From Planctomycetota bacterium (GTDB lineage Bacteria; Planctomycetota; UBA8742; UBA2392), in NCBI GenBank assembly GCA_016722065.1, contig JADKGX010000002.1:310001-374000 (forward strand): DNA of 64,000 nucleotides, in the 5' to 3' direction. Under the pieces are notes generated by a model, which saw only the letters and a list, made by a program, of their open reading frames with translations, was not told where the DNA came from and searched no databases. Numbering within the stretch: position 1 is the stretch's first letter; each line of letters opens with the position of its first letter. This document shows positions 24,566-32,691 of the stretch, in pieces. Both the position numbers and the translations under genes were made by a program.

Positions 24566-24585
24566 CCGGGCTGCAAAACTGCGGG

Positions 24586-26295
24586 CTAGCGGCCCTTCTT
24601 GTTGCCACCGGCCAGCTTTTCCAGAATCTTGTTATCAGCAATCAGCTTGTCGAACTCGGTGAAGAACTTGGCCGGTTCCTCGGCCCAGGGCGTATCAGCC
24701 GAGTTGGTGTACTCCGACCACACCATCTTGGTGAAGGTGCTTTGGTATGCGGTCTTGTCCTTTACCACAAACATCGGGTCCTGGGTGCCGTGCATGAACA
24801 ACACGGGCACGTCGATCTTCTTGCCCTTGTTGGCCTGGCTGAACTCAAACTTGGGCACCAGAATGCGGGCGTTGCCCCCCACCGGTTTCTCCCAGGCGCC
24901 CTGGGTATAAAAAATCGGCTCCAGGGCCTTGGGGTCAGCCCAACGGCGCTTGGTGTGGCCGGTTTGGGCCCACATCTTTTCGCTCTCGTTCAGGCTCAGG
25001 GTGCCAATGGTGCCGCTGGGGTCATACACCAGGTCTTTGCCGGCGTTCTTGAAAGCGTCGTCCTTTTCCTTGTTGTTTTCCATGTTGTTGCGGGCGGTCT
25101 CGCGCGAGCTTTCACCGGACCAGGTCTGGATGATCACGGCAAAGCACACGCTTTCGGGGTGCAGGCGCAGGTACTCCAGTGCGATCCAGCCGGAAACGCC
25201 GTGGGCGATAATGCCCACCTGCTTCTTGCCGCTGGATTCACGGCGGGCCTCAAAGGCCTCCACCAACTGCGCCAGCGGGTAGTAGTAAGCCGTGCGGTTG
25301 ACGCTGCCGTCCTGGTTCTTCATCCATTCCAGGTCCTTCATCTTGCTGCAATCGGGCAGGTCGACAAACGTGCAGTTGAAGGTCTTGTTCAACTCAAACA
25401 CATAGGGGTACCAGTACTGGTCGCTCTTGCCGAGGTCCGGCAGGATCAGCAGGTCGAGGTCTCCGCCCTTGCGCGGGGTTTTGCGGGCAAAGCTGTGGCC
25501 CTCCAGTTCCACGTCGGCAAGGTCGTCCTTGAAATTGCTGGCCTGGCGCGGGGTCAAGGGAATCTCGGCCTTCATGTTGCCGGCAAAGAACTTCCACTTG
25601 TCCAGGGCTTCCGGGTCGTCGCCGAATTCTTCGCCGGTCAGGCTTTCCAGACCGTCGGCAATCAAAAACTTGATGTCGCGGCTGATCTTTTTGTCGGCCA
25701 GGGCCCATTCCAGCAGGTCCACCAGCACCTTGACGTTGTTGCGCGCGCGGGCCTGCAACTCGGGGTTCTTGGGGTCGTTGGGCTGCTTTTCTGTGCCCAG
25801 GCGGAAGTCACCCAGTTCACGAATCATGCGCGCCTTGACCTTTTCCGGGTAGGCCTTGGATTTGACGATTTCCGGGGCGCGGTTCCACTTGACGTCTTTG
25901 GACCAGGTGGTGTTGTTGTAAAGCGCCCAAAGAATGTGTTCGGCTGCGGCGGGCTGCTTGGGGGCCTTCTTGTCGTCGAACAGGAACTTTTCCCATTCGG
26001 CCAGGGCCTTTTCGTCGGTCTCCTGGAAAATGCGCACCAGCACCTCGGCGCGGTACTGCCACACGTCGGATTCCAGGGCCTGAATGTACTGCGGAATCGC
26101 CTCTGCCGTTCGGGGCAGGTCCTGCAGCGCCGTGCGCTTGTCCAGGTTGGAGGCCTTCTTGTCGTTCCAAACCTTGGCAAAGTTGGTGATCTGCGGGTTG
26201 GGCGCTCCCAGTGCCAGCGTGGAACCAATGACCGCAAATGCGGCCAAGGCCGTGGCAAGGCGCGTAAATGGTTTGATGCTGGATATCTTCTGCAT
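24586..26295 (-). CDS. Secreted alpha/beta-hydrolase-like protein with helical N-terminal domain
   Basis: A 569-residue exported protein. The signal peptide is MQKISSIKPFTRLATALAAF to about ALGAPN. Residues 40-270 are helical, possibly HEAT-like (TALQDLPRTAEAIPQYIQAL, RAEVLVRIFQETDEKALAEW). The C-terminal part looks like an alpha/beta hydrolase: DLDLLILPDLGKSDQYWYPY, KQVGIIAHGVSGWIALEYLR (nucleophile elbow H-G-V-S-G-W), and VPVLFMHGTQDPMFVVKD, a typical late acid-residue segment. The elbow departs from G-x-S-x-G and no clear catalytic His follows, so activity is uncertain. ATG 26295 has GGAGG upstream. Divergent from the CDF gene. Confidence 0.75.
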   Translation of the reverse strand: MQKISSIKPFTRLATALAAFAVIGSTLALGAPNPQITNFAKVWNDKKASNLDKRTALQDLPRTAEAIPQYIQALESDVWQYRAEVLVRIFQETDEKALAEWEKFLFDDKKAPKQPAAAEHILWALYNNTTWSKDVKWNRAPEIVKSKAYPEKVKARMIRELGDFRLGTEKQPNDPKNPELQARARNNVKVLVDLLEWALADKKISRDIKFLIADGLESLTGEEFGDDPEALDKWKFFAGNMKAEIPLTPRQASNFKDDLADVELEGHSFARKTPRKGGDLDLLILPDLGKSDQYWYPYVFELNKTFNCTFVDLPDCSKMKDLEWMKNQDGSVNRTAYYYPLAQLVEAFEARRESSGKKQVGIIAHGVSGWIALEYLRLHPESVCFAVIIQTWSGESSRETARNNMENNKEKDDAFKNAGKDLVYDPSGTIGTLSLNESEKMWAQTGHTKRRWADPKALEPIFYTQGAWEKPVGGNARILVPKFEFSQANKGKKIDVPVLFMHGTQDPMFVVKDKTAYQSTFTKMVWSEYTNSADTPWAEEPAKFFTEFDKLIADNKILEKLAGGNKKGR

Positions 26296-26341
26296 TTCAT
26301 GTCCTCCGGTGCCGGGGGAGGCACCTTCAGGTCCGTGAACC

Positions 26342-26368
26342 TTGGGGTTTGTCAACTTCCTCTATAAT
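26342..26368 (+). promoter_or_regulatory. Candidate promoter for the CDF gene
   Basis: TTGGGG and a perfect TATAAT separated by 15 bp, in the divergent gap 134 bp wide, 60 bp before the CDF start. Good -10, short spacer. Confidence 0.45.
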
Positions 26369-26428
26369 GAAGTACGTTACACAAACCGGTTCGTCTACGC
26401 AAAAAGAACGGCACAGGTGCCACAAACC

Positions 26429-27277
26429 ATGCAGGGACCAAAACTTCTGATCCGCGCCGTGGTGGTGTTCAGCCTGGCGCTGGTCGCGGCGTTGTATGCC
26501 TGCTTTTGGGTTTTTGGCAGCCAACTGGCCCTGGCACAGGCCGCAGACAGCTTCATGGATGTGTTTACCGCCATAGTGCTGGGCTGGACTGTGGCCGTGG
26601 CCGCGCGCCCCAGCGACGAAGACCACCCCTTTGGGCATTTTCGGGCCGAACCGATTGGCGCGCTGGTAGCAGCCATTGTGGCGGGCGTGCTGGCCATAGA
26701 AGTCGGCCGCAGCGCGATCATGGCCCTGGTGGCAGACGAAACAATCCGGCTGGATTGGCTGCTGGTGGTGGTGTTTGGCAGCAAGACGGTCGTTAAGGGC
26801 ACGGTGGTTCTGGTGGCCCGTGCCATGGGCAAACGCCATAACTCGCCAGCGCTGCAAGCCCTGCGCGTGGATGCACGCAACGATGTGTTGGTAAGCCTGG
26901 TGGCGATTGCCGGTTACTTCGGCGCGCGCTTTGGCATGGAAAGACTGGATGCGATTCTGGCCTTGCCCGTGGCCGTGTGGATCGGGCTGGCAGGGCTGCG
27001 CCTTGCACGGGACAACATCAAGCTGTTGATGGGCGAAGCCCCGCCCCAGCAGCGCCAGGATGAACTTCGTGCCCTGGCGCGCGGCGTTGAAGGCGTAATC
27101 GACGCCCATGACCTGCGTGCGCACTTTGTGGGAACGCACCTGCACCTGCAGGTTCACGTATTGGTCAACCCGGACCTGTCCGTGCGCAAGGCCCACGACA
27201 TTGGCGAAGCCGTGCGCGCCAGACTCGAATCCGAAGCCGACGTTGCCCAGTGCTTTGTGCACATCGACGGCGAGTAA
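26429..27277 (+). CDS. Cation diffusion facilitator (CDF) metal efflux protein
   Basis: A 282-residue inner-membrane CDF transporter exporting divalent metal by proton antiport. TM1 LLIRAVVVFSLALVAALYAC; TM2 region AQAADSFMDVFTAIVLGW with D-x-x-x-D; DHPFGHFRAEPIGALVAAIV is the family signature; TM5 has DARNDVLVSLVAI, again D-x-x-x-D. Four Asp residues match the FieF/Mn-type site and not the Zn-type H-x-x-x-D. The C-terminal cytoplasmic metallochaperone-like domain (HLHLQVHVLVNPDLSVRKAH, CFVHIDGE) is present. ATG 26429 is preferred to the upstream ATG, whose extra residues run through the promoter. Confidence 0.9.
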   Translation: MQGPKLLIRAVVVFSLALVAALYACFWVFGSQLALAQAADSFMDVFTAIVLGWTVAVAARPSDEDHPFGHFRAEPIGALVAAIVAGVLAIEVGRSAIMALVADETIRLDWLLVVVFGSKTVVKGTVVLVARAMGKRHNSPALQALRVDARNDVLVSLVAIAGYFGARFGMERLDAILALPVAVWIGLAGLRLARDNIKLLMGEAPPQQRQDELRALARGVEGVIDAHDLRAHFVGTHLHLQVHVLVNPDLSVRKAHDIGEAVRARLESEADVAQCFVHIDGE

Positions 27278-27860
27278 CCACCAGGCCGCCCACAGCCCTG
27301 CCCGCAAGGGCGGGGACGACGACACCCGTGTTGCGCATTGGCTGGCGTGCCTGTGGGTGCCAAGACCAACCGCCGCCCCCGGCAACCCTTGCGTCGCGGT
27401 GCGATGCCTGGCAACTGGCTGGGGCTTTGTTTTGGCGGCCTTGATCTTTGTGAATCTGTGGACCAAAGCCGTTGCCCTTGAGCCATTGCGAATCAAGGTT
27501 TCCGCCGCCCCCAGCCTTGCGGCTGGGGCTGGAAAGGCGGGCTGCAACGGCGGCATCGATCGTCGGCGTTGGCGGGGTTTGTTTTGGCCCGCCTGGCCAT
27601 TGGCCTGCTTGCCTCTTGCCACGTCAAGTGCGGTGTCTATAACCTCGGCCATGACCACGCACGGGACCAGCCCTTTCACCGCACACATCTGTTGCATGTG
27701 TAGCTGCGGTGCTGTCCTTTGCGGCGGCACCGGCGTATTGCGCTAGCCCGGTGCGAATCCAGCCATCCTGATCCGTCACCCGGCCACGCGGCCTTTTTCT
27801 TACTTCACTGACCTGCAATCCAAACACCCGGCCGCTTTGCGGCCATTGACGGAGATTTTC
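27278..27860. other. 583-bp gap without a credible gene
   Basis: Contains repeat copy 2 near its start and GC hairpins such as CCCCCAGCCTTGCGGCTGGGG. Plus-strand reading frames exist (one runs to 27746) but are continuations through the CDF gene in a wrong frame and the repeat, with no domain resemblance. A short GGTGCGAATCC motif near 27749 recalls a cobalamin riboswitch core but lacks the other conserved boxes. I see no RNA gene. Confidence 0.6.
27288..27364. repeat. Interspersed repeat, copy 2
   Basis: Matches 23647-23726 over about 77 bases (GCCCACAGCC...GGGTGCCAAGA against GGGTGACGAGA) but lacks the downstream GGGGCGGGG terminator hairpin present in copy 1. Confidence 0.75.
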
Positions 27861-29018
27861 ATGACGAACCTGATCCTTCCCCACGGCGGCACTTTGGTCG
27901 ATCGCATTGCCAAGGGCGCCGAACGCACCCGCCTGTGGGACCTTGCCAAGGAACTTCCGCGTGTTGTGTTGAACGAGCGTGAAATCAGCGACCTGGAGTT
28001 GATCGCCACAGGCGCCTTCAGCCCATTGACCGGCTTTCTGACCGAAAAGGATTATCACGGTGTCGTCAACGACCTGCGCCTGGCCGACGGCACCGTCTGG
28101 GCACTGCCGATCACGCTGGCCGTTGATGCTGACACCGCCGGCAGTGTCAAGCTGGACACCCTGGTTGCCCTGACAGACCGCAGCGACAACACGCTGGGCG
28201 TGCTGACAGTGCAAAGCAAGTTCAAGTACGACAAAGCCGAAAAGGCCAGCAAGGTCTACGGCACCCAGGACGCAGCCCACCCGGGCGTGGCATTCATCAA
28301 TGCGCGCAAGCCGGTGTTTTTTGGCGGGCCGGTGACACTGCTGGTTGATCGCAAACCGGCCTTTGCCACCCACCACCGCACGCCCGCGCAAACCCGCGCC
28401 CACTTTGCCGAACAAGGCTGGCAGAGCATCGCGGCCTTTCAGACCCGCAACCCGATTCACCGCGCCCATGAGTACCTGACCAAGGTGGCACTGGAATACA
28501 CAGACGGCCTGCTGGTGCACCCGCTGGTTGGCGAAACCAAAGAGGGCGATATTCCGGCCGGCGTGCGGCTGGAGGCCTACGAGGTGCTGCTGGAAAAGTA
28601 CTACCCCAAACAGCGGGTGTTGTTGAGCACCTTTCCGGCTGCGATGCGCTATGCCGGCCCGCGCGAGGCCCTGCACCACGCCCTGGCGCGCAAGAACTAT
28701 GGCGTGACCCACTTCATTGTCGGGCGCGACCACGCCGGCGTGGGCAACTACTACGGCACCTACGACGCCCAGCGCATCTTTGACCGCTTCACGCCCGCGG
28801 AACTTGGCATCACGCCCCTGAAGTTCGAACACACCTTCTGGCACAAGGGCCTGGGCGAAATCGTCAGCGAAAAAACCAGCCCCGGCCCCAAGGAGCAGCA
28901 CCTGGTTCTCAGCGGCACCAGGGTGCGCGAGATTCTGGCCGCCGGCGGCGAACTGCCCGCCGAGTTCACACGACCCGAAGTAAGCGCCGTGCTGCGCCGC
29001 CATTTTGCGGCCAGCTAA
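27861..29018 (+). CDS. sat: Sulfate adenylyltransferase (ATP sulfurylase)
   Basis: A 385-residue single-chain ATP sulfurylase activating sulfate to APS. N-terminal PUA-like region (LPHGGTLVDRIA, REISDLELIATGAFSPLTGF, EKDYHGVVNDLRLADG), then the catalytic domain: AAFQTRNPIHRAHEYLTKVA supplies the H-x-x-H pair (IHRAH), DGLLVHPLVGETKEGDIPAG, AMRYAGPREALHHALARKNY, and FIVGRDHAGVGNYYGTYDAQ. Length and motifs fit the Sat/MET3 type used in assimilation or, reversed, in sulfur oxidation; no APS kinase domain is fused and no aprAB or cysC is adjacent. SD GGAG; ATG 27861 chosen. Confidence 0.95.
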   Translation: MTNLILPHGGTLVDRIAKGAERTRLWDLAKELPRVVLNEREISDLELIATGAFSPLTGFLTEKDYHGVVNDLRLADGTVWALPITLAVDADTAGSVKLDTLVALTDRSDNTLGVLTVQSKFKYDKAEKASKVYGTQDAAHPGVAFINARKPVFFGGPVTLLVDRKPAFATHHRTPAQTRAHFAEQGWQSIAAFQTRNPIHRAHEYLTKVALEYTDGLLVHPLVGETKEGDIPAGVRLEAYEVLLEKYYPKQRVLLSTFPAAMRYAGPREALHHALARKNYGVTHFIVGRDHAGVGNYYGTYDAQRIFDRFTPAELGITPLKFEHTFWHKGLGEIVSEKTSPGPKEQHLVLSGTRVREILAAGGELPAEFTRPEVSAVLRRHFAAS

Positions 29019-29048
29019 CCACCCGCACCGCTTGCACATGCACGCCCA

Positions 29049-29082
29049 AGGTAGGGGTTTGCCCCGGCAAACCCCTGCCTCT
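29049..29082 (+). terminator. Hairpin terminator after sat
   Basis: AGGTAGGGGTTTGCC pairs with GGCAAACCCCTGCCT (one G-T) around CC. It lies 31 bp after the stop. The T-run is poor. Confidence 0.65.
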
Positions 29083-29112
29083 AAGCTGTGGCTTCTGCAC
29101 AAGGGGCGACCC

Positions 29113-29817
29113 ATGAACAAGCCAATGCTGCTGCTGGCCTTGCTGACGACCTGCGCAGCGCCGTTGTGCGCCCAGAACTTTGAAGTAACCCGCACGACCA
29201 CGCGCCGAGCGGCGCTGTTTCAAACCGCCGAGGCCCCGGCCCCAAAAGCCGATGACAACACCTTTGCGGCCATCGAGGAAAAATCGAAATGGCGCGGCAT
29301 TGAACTGGAGGCCTGGGGTGGGGTGGTCGCGGCCAAGCGTTCGATGATTACCACGGGGCTGGGTGTTGGCTTTCATCTGTTGAATACCATGAGCCTGGTG
29401 TTTCGCCTGGATTACGACCACAACCTGGGTTCGGCGCGGGATTTTCGCCCGCAGATTCGCCAGGGCACGTTGGAAGCGGCGGTGCGTTTTCACGTCGATT
29501 TTGCCGAAAACGTGGCCTTTTACGGCACCCACGGCATCAACCTGGTGGCGCAGTTTGCCTACTTTCAACTCGATGAAACCCGCGACGGCACGGACCTGGG
29601 CGTGGTAACCAGCCTGGGCCTGGGCACGGTCAACAGCTTTGGCCTGGAGTTCGGCAACAAAACCTGGCGCGGCTTTGTGGAAACGGGCTTTCGGACCCAG
29701 TTCTTCTTCATTCAGGATTCTGACGAACGCGCCGTGCGCGGCTACGAAGACGACATTCGCAAGGCCTTTCGCTTTCAATGGCTAGCCGCCCGCCTGGGCG
29801 TGCGCCTGTACTTTTGA
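29113..29817 (+). CDS. Outer-membrane beta-barrel protein, unknown function
   Basis: A 234-residue protein with signal peptide MNKPMLLLALLTTCAAPLCA (cleavage before QNFEV). After a 40-residue spacer, amphipathic strands alternate (LEAWGGVVAAKRSMITTGLG, LVFRLDYDH, LEAAVRFHVDFAENVAFYGT, VAQFAYFQLDE, FVETGFRTQFFF). It ends with LAARLGVRLYF, a C-terminal Phe-ending strand typical of BAM-assembled barrels. About eight strands fit the size. SD AAGGGG. No specific family recognised. Confidence 0.78.
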   Translation: MNKPMLLLALLTTCAAPLCAQNFEVTRTTTRRAALFQTAEAPAPKADDNTFAAIEEKSKWRGIELEAWGGVVAAKRSMITTGLGVGFHLLNTMSLVFRLDYDHNLGSARDFRPQIRQGTLEAAVRFHVDFAENVAFYGTHGINLVAQFAYFQLDETRDGTDLGVVTSLGLGTVNSFGLEFGNKTWRGFVETGFRTQFFFIQDSDERAVRGYEDDIRKAFRFQWLAARLGVRLYF

Positions 29818-30024
29818 GGCGCGCCACAACCGCCACCGGCAACATTCCGGGGGCCCTGGGTGGGCCTGACAAACCTGTCGGGCGGGCTTGGTAGGCGTGG
29901 ATGACCCGACCAGCGGGCGGATTCACCTTTTCCAGTCGCGGCTTGCACTGCCACCGGCGGTGGCATAGCATATGTGGGACCCCGGAGTTCCCCTGTGCGG
30001 CCCCCTGCCGCAGGTGGAGACACC

Positions 30025-30540
30025 ATGAAGCGCGCGTTGATTCTGCTGGTTGCTGCCGCGACAGTCATGCTCAGCGGCTGCACGTTCTTTCAAGACGACA
30101 TCTATAAGGTGCAAGCCGGATACTACGGCAGCAGTTCGTTTGATGGCGTAGATGCGGCCATCCATGACGAATTTGTCGCCCGCTTCGGCAAAGAGCGCGT
30201 ACGTCGCGCCGACATTGACTGGAAGCACGACCACTGGACGGCCATCAGCGCCCAGCGCGCCATGGGCACCGATAAATACCGGGTTCATGTCAGCGCCTAC
30301 CCGCAACTGGGTAGCGACGGGCACTATGAACCGATCGTGATCGCGCGCCAGGAAGTCTACACCGGCTACAGCACTGGCCGTGGCGGTCCTACCGCCATGT
30401 ACAGCAACATGTGGACCGAAGCCGGCCGCGACGTTGACCTGGAAGCCGCGCTTTCCAACGCGATCATCAAGCGCATGGAAACGCCGGCAACATCCCCGGC
30501 CACAACCCCGGGCAAGACCGGCAAGGGCGGCGGCAACTAA
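30025..30540 (+). CDS. Small lipoprotein, unknown function
   Basis: A 171-residue lipoprotein: MKRALILLVAAATVMLSGC carries a clear lipobox (L-S-G-C, Cys at residue 19). The mature part (TFFQDDIYKVQAGYYGSSSF, DWKHDHWTAISAQRAMGTDK, EPIVIARQEVYTGYSTGRGG) is rich in Tyr/Asp and ends in a Thr/Pro/Gly/Lys tail. SD GGTGGAG before ATG 30025. No family recognised. Followed by a strong terminator. Confidence 0.78.
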   Translation: MKRALILLVAAATVMLSGCTFFQDDIYKVQAGYYGSSSFDGVDAAIHDEFVARFGKERVRRADIDWKHDHWTAISAQRAMGTDKYRVHVSAYPQLGSDGHYEPIVIARQEVYTGYSTGRGGPTAMYSNMWTEAGRDVDLEAALSNAIIKRMETPATSPATTPGKTGKGGGN

Positions 30541-30580
30541 CGTGCCCGCACCGGTTGGCAGCCACACCCATCCCTACCAC

Positions 30581-30616
30581 GGGGCGCCCTTGACCCATCG
30601 GGCGCCCCGTTTGTTT
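30581..30616 (+). terminator. Terminator directly abutting the next start codon
   Basis: GGGGCGCCC and GGGCGCCCC form a perfect 9-bp stem followed by GTTTGTTT. The next gene's ATG (30617) follows immediately, so that gene must have its promoter within or before the hairpin or be translated from read-through. Confidence 0.8.
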
Positions 30617-32644
30617 ATGCCGCTTGCGCTGGCCTGGCTGTGTCTTGCGCTTTCGGCAACTGTGCACGCTGAGGGCCCCACGCCTGCGGCCAGCGCCCAG
30701 TTGCAGCGGGCGCGGCTTTCCCTGCAAGCCGGCAAACCTGAAGCATTGGCCGAGGCCGTCAAGGCCCTGCAGGCGGCGCCACTGGCTGCTCCTGAAAACC
30801 TGCACGCGGCACTGGCCCTGTTTGACAGTGCCAGCTTTGACGACGCCGCACGCCACTTGCGCCGCGCTCTGGCCGCCGACCCGGATGCCCTGAAGGACGA
30901 GCCGAACCTGGACCAGCGCCTGCCCGCAGACCACATCAACGCGCGCCTGAAAGATCTTGCGCCATTGATTGAGGCAGACTCAGAACTGTGTTTCCTGGCC
31001 GGCACCCTGATGCTGCTACGCGGTGACCGCGCCCGGGCCGTGCCCCTGCTGGTGCGCGCCGAGGAGTTGGCCGGCACAGACGCCCAGGCCAATGCCCTGA
31101 GTGCGCGGCTTTCCAGCACACCCTTTGCCGATCGCAACCGCACGCGCGCCATCAGTTCGCTTCGCGCCGGTGGCTTTGACGACGCGGCCCGCAGCTTTTC
31201 GTTTGCCGCGCTGGATTTTCCGACCCTGGCCGAACACTATGCCGGCGCTGCCGTTGGCCACAGCCTGGCCGGCGACCTGCCCGTGGCACTGCGCATGTGC
31301 GACCTGATGATCGCCCGGGCGCGCTACGAGCGCCTGCTGCCCTGGGTGAAGGACCTGGCCTCGCCCCTGGCTGCGGCCTTTGCCGCCACCCGCGCAGCCC
31401 GTGCCCCGGCTGCAAAGACCGCAGGCCTTTCGGAACTTCGGCTGGCGGCCACAATTGCGCTGTCGGCGGGCATGTACCGCACCGCCCACGACGCCGCGGT
31501 GGCGGCACTGCTGCGCGACAAGCTGGACATCTTCAGCCATGAGCTGCTTTCGTTTCTGGAAAAGTCGCAACTTGAAAACGACCCCGCCGGCCTGCCCACG
31601 GAGCCCGACCCGGCCGTCAAGCCGCCGCTGCCCACCCAGCCCGACCAGCCTGTGGAGCCGGCGCCAGACAAGCCCGGCAAGCCCGTCGACGAGGCACGCA
31701 AGCTGATTCGCCGCCTGGAATTCACCGAGGCCTTGAAGCTGCTGGACCCGCTGGTTGGCACAGACCAGAAAGACAACGCCGTGCTGCTGCTGGTGTTTGT
31801 GGCCAGCGTGGGCCGTGGCGAGCCGCAACCCGGCGCAGACGCCCTGCAGGCCTGGTGGGCCAAAGCCACCGAAGCCGATCGCACCAGGTTGAACGCACTG
31901 CGTGAACTGTTTGATCGCGCCGAACACTTCAGCCAGTGGCGCAACCAGATTCTGACCCTGCGCCAGGCCGACGCCAACGCTTCGCTGCCCCGGCTGCTGA
32001 ATGCCTACGTGGAACTGAGTGTTGGCGCCTATGCCTCGGCCCGGCAGGAAGTGCAGGTGGCACTGATCGGCGCGCCCGAAAACGACATGCTGCGCCAGAT
32101 GCAGAAGCTGCTGGACAAAGACGAATACCAGCGCGATGCCCTGGCACCCAACCTGGGCGACAAGCCCACGGCCAAAATGCTGCTGGGCCAGGCCGACACG
32201 CTGTTTCGCCGTGGCGAATACGATGCCGCCCGTGGCGTTCTGCTGCTGGCACAAGAGGCCAACCCCAAGGAGCCCAAGCTGAACGAGGCCTTGCTGCGGG
32301 TAAACTTTGCCTGCGGCGATTACACCCGCGCCGCACGCCTGTTTGAAACCCTGCTGGCGGAACAGAACATTGGCGAGAAAGCGGCCACGGACTTTGAGTT
32401 TTCCATGCAGGCCGGCTACGACCGCGCCGCAGAGTTCGACAAGCACCTTGAAGCATTGAAAAAGGCCGCAAGCGAGAGAACCTCCGCCGCTGACGAATAC
32501 CTTGTGCTGGGCGCAATCTACTTCACACGCGGCAACTGGCGCGATGCCGCGATTGCCCTGCAGGAATGGAAGGGCCTGAGCCGTGAAAAGCAGCTCAATG
32601 CCGCCCTGCTGAAACTGCTGGAAGCAGCCCAGAAGAAGGGCTGA
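30617..32644 (+). CDS. Secreted TPR-repeat protein
   Basis: A 675-residue exported protein. Signal peptide MPLALAWLCLALSATVHAEG. Tetratricopeptide-like helical pairs run through the protein (LSLQAGKPEALAEAVKALQA, LFDSASFDDAARHLRRALAA, LFRRGEYDAARGVLLLAQEA with NPKEPKLNEALLRVNFACGD, YFTRGNWRDAAIALQEWKGL). A Pro/Glu-rich linker (about residues 320-350) separates two helical halves. No SD is visible because the terminator of the previous gene occupies that place; TTG 30611 is an alternative start. Likely a periplasmic scaffold; partner unknown. Confidence 0.8.
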   Translation: MPLALAWLCLALSATVHAEGPTPAASAQLQRARLSLQAGKPEALAEAVKALQAAPLAAPENLHAALALFDSASFDDAARHLRRALAADPDALKDEPNLDQRLPADHINARLKDLAPLIEADSELCFLAGTLMLLRGDRARAVPLLVRAEELAGTDAQANALSARLSSTPFADRNRTRAISSLRAGGFDDAARSFSFAALDFPTLAEHYAGAAVGHSLAGDLPVALRMCDLMIARARYERLLPWVKDLASPLAAAFAATRAARAPAAKTAGLSELRLAATIALSAGMYRTAHDAAVAALLRDKLDIFSHELLSFLEKSQLENDPAGLPTEPDPAVKPPLPTQPDQPVEPAPDKPGKPVDEARKLIRRLEFTEALKLLDPLVGTDQKDNAVLLLVFVASVGRGEPQPGADALQAWWAKATEADRTRLNALRELFDRAEHFSQWRNQILTLRQADANASLPRLLNAYVELSVGAYASARQEVQVALIGAPENDMLRQMQKLLDKDEYQRDALAPNLGDKPTAKMLLGQADTLFRRGEYDAARGVLLLAQEANPKEPKLNEALLRVNFACGDYTRAARLFETLLAEQNIGEKAATDFEFSMQAGYDRAAEFDKHLEALKKAASERTSAADEYLVLGAIYFTRGNWRDAAIALQEWKGLSREKQLNAALLKLLEAAQKKG

Positions 32645-32691
32645 TCCGGACCGGCGCTTCTGTTTTTGCCGCGCCTTTCCATACTTGCCGC

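Noticed and set aside
26327..27730. 467-codon minus-strand open frame over the CDF gene and the following gap
   Set aside because: Antisense to a gene with clear CDF motifs; the part in the gap contains the interspersed repeat and no domain.
27745..27830. Possible cobalamin riboswitch before sat (GGTGCGAATCC)
   Set aside because: Only one conserved core segment is present; the AGGGAA element and the B12 box GCCACTG are missing, and sat is not a usual target.
31016..32446. 476-codon minus-strand open frame
   Set aside because: Antisense shadow of the TPR protein gene; no start signal or family resemblance.
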